Assembly (NCBI GenBank): GCA_013399875.1
Contig: VXAZ01004636.1
Coordinates: 1 to 64,000, forward strand
Length of the DNA: 64,000 nt
Direction of reading: 5' to 3'
DNA from: Gymnorhina tibicen
Lineage: Eukaryota > Chordata > Aves > Passeriformes > Artamidae
The notes under the pieces: model-generated
What the model saw: only the letters and a program-made list of their open reading frames with translations
What the model was told of the DNA's origin: nothing
Databases searched by the model: none
Part shown: in pieces, positions 39,433 through 50,900 of the stretch
How the letters are laid out: every line of letters starts with the position of its first letter
Numbering within the stretch: position 1 is the first letter of the stretch
Made by a program: the position numbers and the translations under genes

Positions 39433-42400
39433 CTTATAAAAAAGATACAGTTCACACAAATTAACATATTGCACTGTATTATGCAGATTTTACATTTAGG
39501 AGCAATAACATAATTCCTTACCGAAATGTTATTGCTAAGATCTCATGTAATTCTGAAAATAAATTAAGTTATAAAACCATTTAAAAACATCTAGTCTTAA
39601 AAATAAAAATACTACAGAAGTTTGCGTTTGTTATTTGAAGATTTTATAAAATACCATTTAAACAGATTGTGCTGTATTTAAGGAATTAATAAACTAAAAT
39701 CACTCATGCACAAAGCCCATTGATTTTTTTTGTTACTTTATAAGGACTCCATAAATAATCTAAACTCTGCATTACTTTTACTAGGAAGATCATTCTGCTT
39801 TCCAGCTCTCAATAACTAAAGAAAAACACCTCCCTTTATAATTGATGACAGAGCACTGACTCATTAAATGCTGGTGAAAAGGGAAGGCAGTGGGCAGAAG
39901 GTAAAAGGAAAGTCCCTTTTAGATTCCTATATTCTCCTTTTGAGTAGGTTAAGGTTCATAAAATTTCCTAAGGAAAAAAGCTTGGAATAATCAAAAATAT
40001 ATCCAGAATAGAATGTGGTCTGCGTATTGAACTTGATTATAATAATAGCCATTAATACAGTATTTCTGTACAGTTTCCTACAGAAATATGTAATTAACAA
40101 AAACATGCCTATACTGTACAGTGTGATATGAAGTTCTGATGTCCTCATCCAATGAAATTTGAACTTTCCTAAAACTTAAATGCATTCATTTTTTGAAATA
40201 ATAATATTAACACTCAGTTTAGAAAATTCAATAGTCAATAATCAATAAAGACCTAGAATTAAAATAATAGCACTGCTATTTTTCATGACTGAGGTGTCTG
40301 GACATAATTTGGGGAATAAACTCTCCCGATGCCATTGTAGGGAAGAAGAAAACTCCTAGCTTTAATTCAGAGGAACAGACATCACCTAATTCCTACCCAT
40401 TCGCAGCAGTTTTGTTCATGAATATTCCAAACTCGCTACAGTTCTTCCTACACACAACTACCAGTCTGCAAAACAAAAAGGAACGACTGTCAAGTTTTAT
40501 CTAAACTAGAAAGGCCACATGAGACATGTGCCATGGCCCCCTCCAGATTCTTTCCCCGAGCAGAAAAGCCACAGCAGCTGCTGCTCCTGTCCTGCAGAGA
40601 TGGCCTGGAGAAGAACCGAGTCTGGGCTCAGCTGCAATGAATTCCTGCATCCCCAAGGATGAGTGACAGTAAACAGTGGAAAGCCTTTGGGTACATCCTT
40701 GTTAGGAGAGTACCAGGCTTGGATTGCTCTCTTACTCTACTGTGTCCAGCATGGTTTTCACTGGAGGTATTAAATTATAACTGGTCAGGAATAATTTAAT
40801 TTCTTCTTAAAATACTTACCTTTTTTGAAACAAGTTGCCTATCAAAACATTTGTCTAAATTTTCCTTTGTGTAAGAGAGAAGAAATGAAGAGTATTTTGA
40901 TAAATTTGTTAGGCTTCTTCTCCGGTATGGAAAGGATTTTTACAATTCAGCTTTTTGTAAGAAAATTGTTCATAAAAGGTATTTATACAAAATATATTTT
41001 AAAATTTCAAATGAACAATTGATACTTCCTGACATAAAAGACCAAAAACCAGTTTTTACTTACATCACTAATCCCATTACTTTTTAATATTACACTTTGC
41101 ATAATTACACTTTGAAGTAAGAAAGTTTGCAAGACTCAGCTCTGTAAGATATTTAAAACATGTATCATAGGCAGCAGCATGAAGTTTTGCATCAAATGTA
41201 CACTAAAGCATGAGTATACTAAATAAGATAATTATTTCACCCAGCACCTTTACATCCCTTGTACTTCCAGACCAATTTCTCTTTGATGGCAAGGAAGATC
41301 AGGACAGATAAGAACAACTGACAGGCTTTTTTGACTTCCTAAAATCTGAACTATACCATAGCTTAAACCTACAACTCTTTTTCCGCTCTATGTCCTTTTA
41401 TGTCAGGAATTGACACCTATCCAACACTGTTCACAACCTCACCACTCTGCCACAGTGGCTACTTAGCCCTTTGTTCCCCAATTCAATCTTTATAGCATAA
41501 AAGAGGAAAAAATTATCACATAGCTCACGAAATGGAACTCTGATTTCCAAAACAGAAAGAAAGGGCATGTTTAAGACTTATTCTTATGAAATGTAATTTT
41601 CACAAATATGACAACCTTTTATATTAGTTCTTGACACAGGTCAAACCTATGAAAATATGCATACTTTAATGGATCTATCTTATTACATGAAATATTATGT
41701 TAAGATACCTCAATGCAGATATGATGCATTCCTCCAGTCTTGTTTTTTTGCAGGAAGCTTGCAATGGGACTTTTCTCTCCTAAAGGATGTAGAAGTTCCA
41801 GCTTGGTATTTCCCAGCTCCACAAAAACAGTGTAGACACCATGTTCAGGAAGAGCAACAGTCTCACTCACCTGGGCTCCTAACACATCTTTATACAAGGA
41901 CCGAGCTTTCTCCAAATCAGGCACTGCAATTGCCACGTGATTAAGTCGGCCCAGTTTCCACAAAGAGCTTGGAATGTTTTGCGAAAAGGGCTTTGATGAT
42001 GATAGAGTTTGTATTGTGGGACCTGAAGTCTGCAGTCTGCTAAGAAGCCCTGAAAGAAAAGTGAATAGCACTGACACGACGCTTTTGAGAAAGTATCAGT
42101 CCCTGCTCTTTCCCCTTCAAAGGCCTGCAGAGCTGCCAAGTCACTGGCAAACCCTTGTGCCATGCTCAGGGTAGACTTAGAACAAGGAAACAGTTACTCT
42201 GTAGTACTATCAGCTCAATGAACACTTTTTTCAGACTAAGTAAATATTTAGAAGTATAAAAAAATAAATAAGAACCCAAAGCAGACTCAAATTTGGTGTA
42301 AATCCTTACATATGCCTGTTAAAAAGAGGAATACAAGACCAACTGTAAAGGTCAACTGTATAATGTGTTTAAAAGTGACTTTTGAATTTTTCAGAGCTTC

Positions 42401-45400
42401 TTTCAAAATAGAGAAAGAAATCAGGGTATGTCTACACATCTCGAAATTACAGCAAACAAACAAAAAACTCACGAAGAAAAAGATATAAAATGAGGATACT
42501 TACAAATGAATTACATTAAAAATTAATCTGTTGGAGTACTAGAATCTGGATGGGTTGGGAGTAGGGAGAAATTGTGATAGTATCAGTTGTTTCTAGCACC
42601 AAAGTTAGAATTAGATTAAAGGATACATTCATAAAAGCCACATTTTAATTTCATGCCAGCTTGCTTTAGGCCAAGTCAGAGTTCCCAATGCCTCAAGGCC
42701 AAGCTAGAGGCATCTCAGCATTTTGGAAGCCTTTGAGGCATTCTTTGCTTTAAAATCACAGATGTGCTATTTGGCTAAGAGATTGTGGCAATGATGCACT
42801 GAGATTCTGGATGCTTTGCAACACACTGAGGACAGATAGCCTGGCTGGGCTCTTGGTACTTTGTAAGGTTAGTAATAGCTGTAATTAATCAGCTTTGCTT
42901 CACAGTATGGAACTGAGAACTACCATTCCACAGGAATTCAAGGTTCTACAGCTACCAGTTAATTTTTCTTCACGAAGATAACTGATGAGTCCTTAAATCT
43001 AAGCCTTTCTGAGCATGGTGCTGTGATGGAAAAAGAAATGTTTGCATGTATTTGACACTTAAAATTACAACATTCAATGTGCATATTAGCAAGGACTCAG
43101 TATTATGAAAGTAAGTCTATTCACAATATTTTGATGATACTGAAACACCATCCTACATTAAGTATTTCCAGAAACTTGTCCAGTGCCGCAAGTAACTGCC
43201 CTGGAGTATTTCTTGCCAGGTTTCACACAGTCAATCCTGTCATCCCTTCATCACAGCCAGAAGTTCTGGACAATTCTTTCACTTATTACCTTTTAGGCTA
43301 TCATACTGTTATAGGACAGCAACTGCTTTTCAACTTTTTACATGTTAAAAAAATCCCCTAGAAACTTCTACACGAAGAAAAATTCTTGTTTTTCAAATGT
43401 CTGTGGAGAAACTATTTTGTAGAAACACTTGCCACGGCAATGCAGCTGAATCAGGGTGAACCAAGTAATACCCTGAGGAAGGAGTACTGTGCAATGCCTA
43501 CAATGCATGAAGTAACTAGGTGGCATGATTAAAGGCATGGATAATTAACTAGTACAGGGTTTGACAGTTAACCAGAGTAAATAAATGTGTTACAAAAAGT
43601 AAGAATCCCCCCAAAATCTGCTATGCGGTCTTTTCTGCCCACCTAAGCTTCTACTGAAGTAGCTCAGTTTCGTACTGTAATTTCTTAAGACATGATTGAA
43701 TTCTTGCTGAAGCAAGAGGTACTTTTCCACTTGGAGGAGGGCAGTATTCTCCAAATACGAAAAATCCTTTGAAAGAGAAGGATCCCTTACTATATAATTT
43801 GTTATGTTTTCCAGAGCCTTTTACTGTTTTACTCTTTCTTCCAACTATTAACAGACTGCAGTTCAATAGAAATATTACTAATGTAGATCTTTTTTCCAAG
43901 CCATCTTTACTAATGGAAAGGCAAGGATTTTCCAGTCTTTCACATCTGGCATCTATAATTCTTGCTGCACTTCACCCAGGGCATATGATTACATTATTAT
44001 TGTAATTTAATTTGTATTTTTTCTATGTCAAGTAAATTGACAAAGACATGGACTGTTTGTTACTCAGCTATTTGTGAAGCACTAGAAAAAATTATAGAAA
44101 ATCCTCTTTCTTCTGGGTTCTGCCCAAGAAATACTTGATTTTTTTGTGGTGTTTCCTGGGAAGACAATAGATTGAAAAAGTGATGCATATTCCTAGAATT
44201 CTTGTAAAGTCAAAGATACTTAAATGCTCACTCATATAAGCATTCATTCTATGAAGTCTTGTGAATTTATCCTAGCTCTAGTCAGATGCATACAGAGTAT
44301 TAATTTTAAATCCATAATTGTCTGAGATTAAACAAAAAGCATTTGTGTTTTTTCTTGCATTATCTAGATTAGTAACTATATAGATTACTTAGAATTCTAA
44401 TCTTCTTCTAACCCAATAATTTAAAAATGACCCCGCAGTAAAAAAGAAATCTTTTCAGCAAACTTGAGATTGAAACCCCATCACTTCCACGCTTCCAGGA
44501 AAAAAACCACTTGTGTTTATATATACAGCTCAAAACTAGTTGTATAGTATATAACTTTCCTCAGCTGAATTTGAAGAATATTTTTTACTTGATCTATTTG
44601 GGGCTTATTCTATTAATGGTTGACTGATGCACTAGTATTATGCACATCAGAGTTTGAACATACAGTTGTATCAGGTAAGGGTTACATTCTTTAACAGAGC
44701 AGATTGTGAAGTAACAAGTCTGAAGTACCCCATAAACTGAGATAATCATCCCTCAAATGTTTATGCATAGGCTTGTTTGTTGCTTCTTATGCGGAGCAGT
44801 GTTCATTGACAATCAAGGAAACTAAGGAATCAAACACAAGCCAAATCCAACTGAACTCAAGTCATATTCTCTATGGGAAAGTTTTACAACAGTGGGTTGC
44901 ATTAAAAACCTTGTCAATGGGTGCTGCTCTATTGTCAACCATTTCAGGTGGAGAAGAACTCCCAAAGCATGGAGGGGACGCTGCCACCATAGGGAATCTG
45001 GAGCTGTGTATTCACTCTCTGGACCAAATGGAGAAAGGGCATAGTGTGGCCATTCCCAGCAATTTCAAGGTGGTGTGAGCGTATCAGGAACTCTGGAAGC
45101 CAGCTGGGCTCATACTGCTGCTCTGCTCTGTGCTGGAGGGGGCTTTTGGGAATCAGATGGGCTCCACAGCTCATGGAAACAGTCTCACTGTGCTGCAGCT
45201 CTGGTTCCCTCCATCAAAGTGCAGTCATACAGAGGTGTTTTCATTCCCAGTATCCCAGTGACTGATCACGGACAGCGTTGACCCTCTCACTCACTTTTCT
45301 CCTGGTCTGTGGCTACCAAGTTAAATAGTGTGGTATAGGTATTGTGAGTTTAACCTGCGCTACTAGAGTCAGCAGTACAGGTTATTAGCATAAATGGGAA

Positions 45401-45757
45401 ATTGTTTTGAATTTGACCTCCAAACCGCACCTCAAAAAAGACCAGCTCCTCCTTGCGCCTTGAGTTTGGAATTTGCTCTGCAAGTTTACTCTATGCCAGC
45501 TAATGTCAGTTGTTAATGTGCCCGTCCGTTGGATCGGGACACCTTGTTTTTATTTACAGAATCGGTAGTTTCGTTTGGCCTGCGAGGCTCTCTCGAGGAG
45601 ATCCGCCAGGCCGGAGCAGGCACCGAGACCCGCGGCCAACCCGGGTGGGCCCCGCCGCGGCCGCCCGCGTTCCCGCCACCCTTCCCTCAGCCCTTCCCGC
45701 CGCCCCGCACTGCCGCCCCGCGTTACCGGCCGCAAAGCGCCGCAGCACCGCCGCCAT
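39280..45757 (-). CDS. MCEE: Methylmalonyl-CoA epimerase, mitochondrial
   Basis: The enzyme interconverts (2S)- and (2R)-methylmalonyl-CoA in the mitochondrial matrix, between propionyl-CoA carboxylase and the B12-dependent mutase. Coding exons: 45757-45727, 42049-41709 and 39432-39280 (minus strand), joining in phases 1 and 0 into 174 residues; human MCEE has 176. Residues 1-40 contain arginines and no acidic residue, as expected for a mitochondrial presequence. The rest is a vicinal-oxygen-chelate (glyoxalase-like) fold. The family metal ligands are present: His48 in RLNHVAIAVPDLEKA, His120 in GGMHHICIEV, Glu170 in VLVELEQA. The start is fixed by the tiny first exon (MAAVLRRFAA + split Gly), in a CpG island and similar to the human N-terminus. 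Introns are about 3.7 and 2.3 kb with no recognised gene inside. It lies head to head with MPHOSPH10. Confidence 0.97.
41709..42049 (-). CDS. MCEE: MCEE coding exon 2
   Basis: Acceptor TTTTCTTTCAG|GGCTTC, donor GAG|GTATCT. It encodes LLSRLQTSG through GGMHHICIE, most of the VOC fold, including both His ligands. The methionine just upstream in this frame lies in the intron and is not a start. Confidence 0.97.
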
Positions 45758-46030
45758 CTCACCGCCCGATCGGCCGCGGGGCAGCGCCGCCCTCCCCGCA
45801 CCCCTCCGGGCGGGCCCGGCGCCAGCGCGCCGTGTCGACAGCGGCGTGTCACGGCGAGGGGCCGTGCCCGGCAGCACAACGCGCCATTGGACCTGCAGCC
45901 CTCGCCTGGCTGCGGGGAGGCGGCCCTGCCCTCCCACGGGCCGTGCCTCCCACGGGCCGTGCCCGGCACTGCACAGAGCTGGGAGAGAACGTGCGAAAGA
46001 GGCCTGCGGTAGCAAGGGACATTTGCCGAG
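45550..46030 (-). promoter_or_regulatory. MCEE CpG-island promoter
   Basis: GC- and CpG-dense block that surrounds the MCEE first exon and start codon and ends abruptly at the inserted CR1 copy. No TATA box is evident, as usual for such promoters. Long open frames on both strands here are a by-product of the base composition. Confidence 0.75.
45727..45757 (-). CDS. MCEE: MCEE coding exon 1
   Basis: Only 31 coding bases (MAAVLRRFAA plus one base), donor GCCG|GTAACG. The split codon G|GG gives Gly11. This short exon is easily missed by gene finders. Its peptide parallels the human start MARVLKAAAANAVG. Confidence 0.9.
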
Positions 46031-46049
46031 GAAGTTTTCTGAGCAAATC

Positions 46050-46645
46050 CCACAGAATCAATTAGGTTGAAAAAGACCTCTGAGATCATCGAGTCCAAAC
46101 TATGATTGAACACGACCTTGTCACCTAAACCAGGGCTCTAAGTGCCACATCCAGACCTTCCTCAAACACCTCCAGGAACGGTAACTCCACCACCTTGCTG
46201 GGCAGCCTATTCCAGTATCTAATCACCCTTTCTGTGAAGAAATTTCTCGTGACCTCCAACCTAAACGTCCCCTGGTGCAGCTTGAGGCCATGTCCTATTG
46301 TCCTGCCGCTGTTGCCTGGGAGAGGAGACCGACCCTCACGTGGCTACACCCTCCTGGTGTAGGGAGTTCTAGAGGGCAGTAAGGTCACCCCAAGCCTCCT
46401 TTCTCCAGGCTGAGGTCCCCAGCTCCCTCAGCTGCTCCTCATCAGAGTTGTGCTCCAGTTCCTTTTCCAGCTCTGTTGCTGTTCTCTGGACTTGCTCCAG
46501 CACCTCAATGTCCTTCCTGAATTGAGGGGCCCAGAACTGGACACAGAACTCAAGGTGTGGCCTTACCAGTGCAGAATGCAGGGGAAGAATCACTTCCCTG
46601 GTCCTGCTGGCCACACTGTATCTGATACAGGCCAGGTTGCCATGA
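46050..46645 (-). mobile_element. CR1 LINE, 5'-truncated, relatively well preserved
   Basis: Antisense CR1 3' end starts at 'cacagaatcaattaggttg'. The minus strand still encodes the reverse-transcriptase C-terminal region ([20 protein letters not shown] and [20 protein letters not shown]), with damage further on (frame loss near 46369). Similarity fades beyond about 46645, so roughly 600 bp was inserted. It lies between the MCEE and MPHOSPH10 islands and now separates the two promoters. Confidence 0.93.
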
Positions 46646-47560
46646 AGCACTGTGCCAGAGAGACTCAGGACAGCGAGCAGGCTGTCCGCTATTGCTGCAC
46701 TAATGTTGTGTCACGCATAGCACACTGCGAGTTGCTGAGATATATCCTAAATAGATAAACAGCTTGTGCCACTTCAAATCTGATTATATGTGATTAGTTA
46801 AAAGTGCAGATTAAAATCAGCGGTCAAAATGGATATTTGAAAGTCCCAGTATATGACACTTTCAATTTCCAGCCCAGGTTGTCTGTCAGGTGTGTTTCTG
46901 ATGTTCAGAGAATTGCAGGTACAGGTCACACTCATGGCTCTGCTGGCTGGGCCCTGCTCCACACCGTGGTTTTTTGAGTGTGCAAAGTGACAGTGATGGG
47001 ACACAACAGAAGTGGCATTGCAGGGTGTTCTTTTCTCTGCACTGAAAAGGCTTCATTTGTTGGTGGGAAGGAAACATGAAAGCAGCAGAGGCAAGAGCAG
47101 TATTGAAGTTAGAAGGTTGGTCAAGTTTTGGATCAAGTTGCGGAAGGGCTGTGGGTGGCTGGAAACACAAGGGTCTGTGGGTGTAGGGCTTAATTTGACT
47201 TTATAAAATAAACTTTAAGGAAACTACATGATGTAAGAGGGGAGTTGAAGAGCACTGGGCAGTGCTGTGCTGATGGTGAAGGAGTTTGTGCATGCCTCGT
47301 TAGTCTGAGCTTGGAGACACCAGGTAAGATCGGGTGTTTTGCCCAGAGAATCAACTGGAAATGTGCAGTTTCAAAATAGCCTTTGTATCTAGGTCAGAGA
47401 CTCAAAACTGTGAAGTAAGACGACTGTAGCTTCACTATATTTAGAGCAGGTTTCCCTGTGCTGATGCGCATCCCAGTCTGTAGCAACACCGCGCCCTTCC
47501 CAGGGCGGGAAGCAGCAGCCACTGGTGCATGACTACCATACCCTGCTTGCGGTTCTGGGA
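46646..47560. other. Non-coding spacer between CR1 and MPHOSPH10 promoter
   Basis: No exon or known repeat was recognised. It rises in GC content to the right as it enters the MPHOSPH10 island. Confidence 0.45.
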
Positions 47561-47900
47561 CAACGAGGCGCTTCTGACGGATGGCCGGGACAGGAGGTGG
47601 GGATGCTTTGGTTCGGGAGGCGGGAATGCCGTGGCTGAGGAGGAGGGAATGCCATGGCCCCGGAGGCGGGGCGGGGCACAGTTCCGGGGGCGGAACCACT
47701 GTGTGCGGAACCTTGGTGGCGGCCGCGGAAGCCGGCCGGACCGGAGCGCCGGGCCGCGCGGCGGAGGCGGTGCTGGGTACCCACGTGTGCGGGGGGCTAT
47801 GGCGGCCGTGCCGGGACTCCCGGGGATCCAGGGGATCCAGACGTGCCTCAGGGTGGCGGGAGCGGCGGCGGCGCGCCCCGAGTGCTTCCTCAGGTACCGC
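47560..47900 (+). promoter_or_regulatory. MPHOSPH10 CpG-island promoter
   Basis: CpG-rich block around the first coding exon. Visible motifs include a double GC box, GGCGGGGCGGGG, at 47665-47676, several CGGAA ETS-like cores (47691, 47705, 47726) and an E-box, CACGTG, at 47782-47787. GC-rich imperfect repeats of a 'GGAGGCGGGAATGCC' type occur near 47610-47680. TATA-less, as expected for a housekeeping ribosome-biogenesis gene. Confidence 0.7.
47799..47893 (+). CDS. MPHOSPH10: MPHOSPH10 coding exon 1
   Basis: ATG 47799, 31 codons plus AG, donor CTCAG|GTACCG. It encodes [11 protein letters not shown] to RPECFL. Confidence 0.95.
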
Positions 47901-50900
47901 GGGGTGGCGGGGGGAAGCATTGGTAGCCCTAGAGAAAAACCTGAAGGAGACTACCCAGGTGTAAAAGTTGAAGAGTGAGGCGGTGGAGAAGGGCGGTTAC
48001 CTCTTTGAAAATTGGGGTCTGGCTCTTGGACGATTGAGGTGTTTAGTGCTGTACTGTTTACTTCCCCAGAATATCGGGAGCGCGTAAATACGATCAGCAT
48101 ATTGTAAGATGCAGCTATAGAAAGTTGGAATGTTCTGTCCAGCTGCTACTTCATACACAAAGTGTAATAAAGCTGAAAGGATTATTATTTTGTCTCTTTT
48201 TTTTCTATGAATGTGTACTAGCAGTACTTCAAGAGATGTACAGAAAGTTAGGCCACAGCAGTAGTTGTTGAAAGGTGCTGTTCTGTAGCACCAGAGTACC
48301 AAAGCAGATAGAAAAAGAGCAGCAGTGTGACCGTGTGATTAACTTAATGGAAGGTGTTAAGCTCTTTTATTTTTTCTGCTCTTAGTGTGCAGGATGGACT
48401 GGCAGCCGACTTCAGAGCAATGACAAAGACTCTCTACGATTTGAATAAAGGAACTAACATAGTTCGTGGGGGTCCTCTAAAAGAGCTGGTGATAGAAAAC
48501 TTTGATGAAGAACAGATTTGGCAGCAACTAGAGCTCCAGAACAATGCGGTTCTCGATTTCTTCAAGAAATCCATTGCAAGGGATGCCGAGGATGAAGATC
48601 TTTGCCTCCTCTCAGACCAGGAAGAGGATGGCTCTGATGCGGAGACCAGCAGTGACAAGGAATTGGAAGACACCATAATGGAAGCAGAAACTGAACAGAA
48701 GAGTGTTTATACAAAAGATAAAGATAAAGCTAAAGCTAAAGAAAAGCAAAGTAAACTCAGAGAAAACATAATGCAGAAATACAGTGATGAGGATTCTGAT
48801 ATTGACTTCGATATTGAAGCACTGGAGCAACAAGCTAAAACAGCTAAGGAAACCACATTGAAAAAAAAGGGAAGAAAATCTGTAGTGGATGACAAGTTTT
48901 TCAAGCTGGCTGAGATGGAAGCTTTTTTAGAACATGCAGAGAAGGAAGACAAGGAAGAAGAAGAAGATGATATTAATTATTTTGAAGACATTATCTCAGA
49001 TGATGAGGAAGAAGACTCTGAAGAAGCTAAAGTCAAAGTAAGAATATCAGTAAAATAATTTTGTGGTATCTCTTTTCCTTTAAATCAAAATCTGATATCT
49101 GTTAGGATGACCATAAACTGTTTTAACTCTGTAGAAACTGCCAAGTTAAATTTGTTTAGGTGACTAATGATTACTTCTGAAGCTTTACTTTAACAATGAA
49201 TATCTGGTAAGACAATGTCCTAGTGTAGAAGGACATAGCATCCTGCTATTCCAGTCTCTCCTTAGATGGGCCTTGGCCTTCTACATAAATAAAGGAAGAG
49301 ATATTACCCACAAGAAATAAGGGACCTTGAAGAATTGCAGAATAGGTGACCCAGCAAATGAAAAAGATTTGTCACTCAGCATCTGGCAGTTAAAGAACAC
49401 TAATGTGGCTGATGAAGAGCAAAGGGCTTTTTCCAGGGACATGTCTTTGTAACTCTGATATAACTTAAATTGATGAATAATTGTTTGAAAAATAAGTGTT
49501 TTATTATTTAATATCACCAGACATTGTCACTAGCAAGTAAGAAATATACCCAGGGAATCTGTGTGCATTCCAACAAGTATTTGGCAAAATCTACAGCTCC
49601 TTGACTTCTGTATGTTTAAGTGGTAGAGAACTGTTAATAGCAGTAAAAGAAATCGGTTTTGCTATGACGCCCTACCACAGATTAATGCATCACTAACCTG
49701 AATTACTGTTACACAAGTAGTGCTGTTCCCCAGGCACTAAAGACTTTTAAAAGACAGGATACTCTTTGATTTCTGTCAGTCTCAGCACTTGTGGTTTGTT
49801 GTTTGGTTTTTTCTTTCCCTCTCACCTTCTTAGCCAATTAAAAGTTCTAGAGATATGACGTACAAAGATTTCTTTGATCCAGTTGATGATGATGATGGTG
49901 GTGATGATGATTTAGTAGCTAATGATGCTGAAGAGGATCAGGAAGAGGAAGCAGACAGTGCTATTGAAGAGCAAAATGAAGAAAGTATGTCTGAGTAAGT
50001 ACAGGCATTATTTGCAGGTGAAAATATCCTTGTAATTTTATGCTAAAGTGAAGCAGAGAATACTGAGAATGCCACACTCACTCTGGTCATAGTTTGCCAT
50101 TCTCAGTTAACTGTTGTATGTTCATGGTTTGTGTTGTCACCTTGTTTAAAATCAGTTTATTTAATTTTTTTAGTATTGTCCCTTGATATTTATTTGAATA
50201 AAGCATTTAAGAGTTGTTCAAAGTTATTTTTATTATCCAGAACTTTCCCTAGTGTCCTCTACCTTTGGGGGGCGGTCTTTGAGACCCGTTGTAAAGTGTA
50301 AGTTAGTTGTAACAAGTAAACATCTAAGGGCTGAAACATCTTCATGTGAAAAATTATAGAGGCCTCTCAACCTTTATTTTATGTTAAATGTTACTGTTAC
50401 AGGTTTGAGGATATGGATGAAATGGTGGAGCACATGAGAAATAAAGAAGCTTCTAAAAAAGTAACTTTTAGTTTGCCAGATGACAGTGAAACAGAAGATG
50501 TAACTGAAGTGCAATTAGAGAAGGGCATCGATCCCAGTGAAATAAAGTCATCTTTTGAGAAGAGACAGGAAAAGGTAATTGTGGTTTGGTTTTCTTTGGG
50601 TTTTGTTCATATTTTAGTTGGCTAATACTTCAAAACAGTGGCAATTTTTTTTTACTGGTTATGTCATTTGTTCAGAGTGTAGCAAATATGAAAAGGGTGT
50701 TTAAAATTTAACAAGAACACTATGTTTATCTACATAGATACATTTGCAATCATATATTCCCTCATGTACCTGAAGTAAATACTAATTTCTTGCTGTGAGT
50801 TTGAGTGAGCTTTCTATAAACAAATAGGAAATTGTGTTTTTCAGATGAGCAAAAAAATAAAAAGTTTAGAAGAAGCATTGTTAGAGGAGAAACCGTGGCA

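Noticed and set aside
41700..42077. MCEE beginning at the methionine at 42077 (MSVLFTF...)
   Set aside because: Those residues are the polypyrimidine tract and acceptor of intron 1 read as protein. The true first exon is at 45757-45727.
44773..45078. 101-codon plus-strand frame inside MCEE intron 1
   Set aside because: No recognisable domain and no supporting splice sites or promoter. Consistent with chance.
45510..46113. Open frames of 145-187 codons on both strands around the MCEE promoter
   Set aside because: Composition artefacts in a CpG island. Only the 31-base MCEE exon within is supported.
46369..46650. Minus-strand frame with a conserved-looking protein
   Set aside because: It is the reverse-transcriptase C-terminal piece of a CR1 LINE, not a host gene.
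47529..47978. Plus-strand frames in the MPHOSPH10 island other than the one from 47799
   Set aside because: They read into intron 1 and do not match the MPP10 N-terminus.
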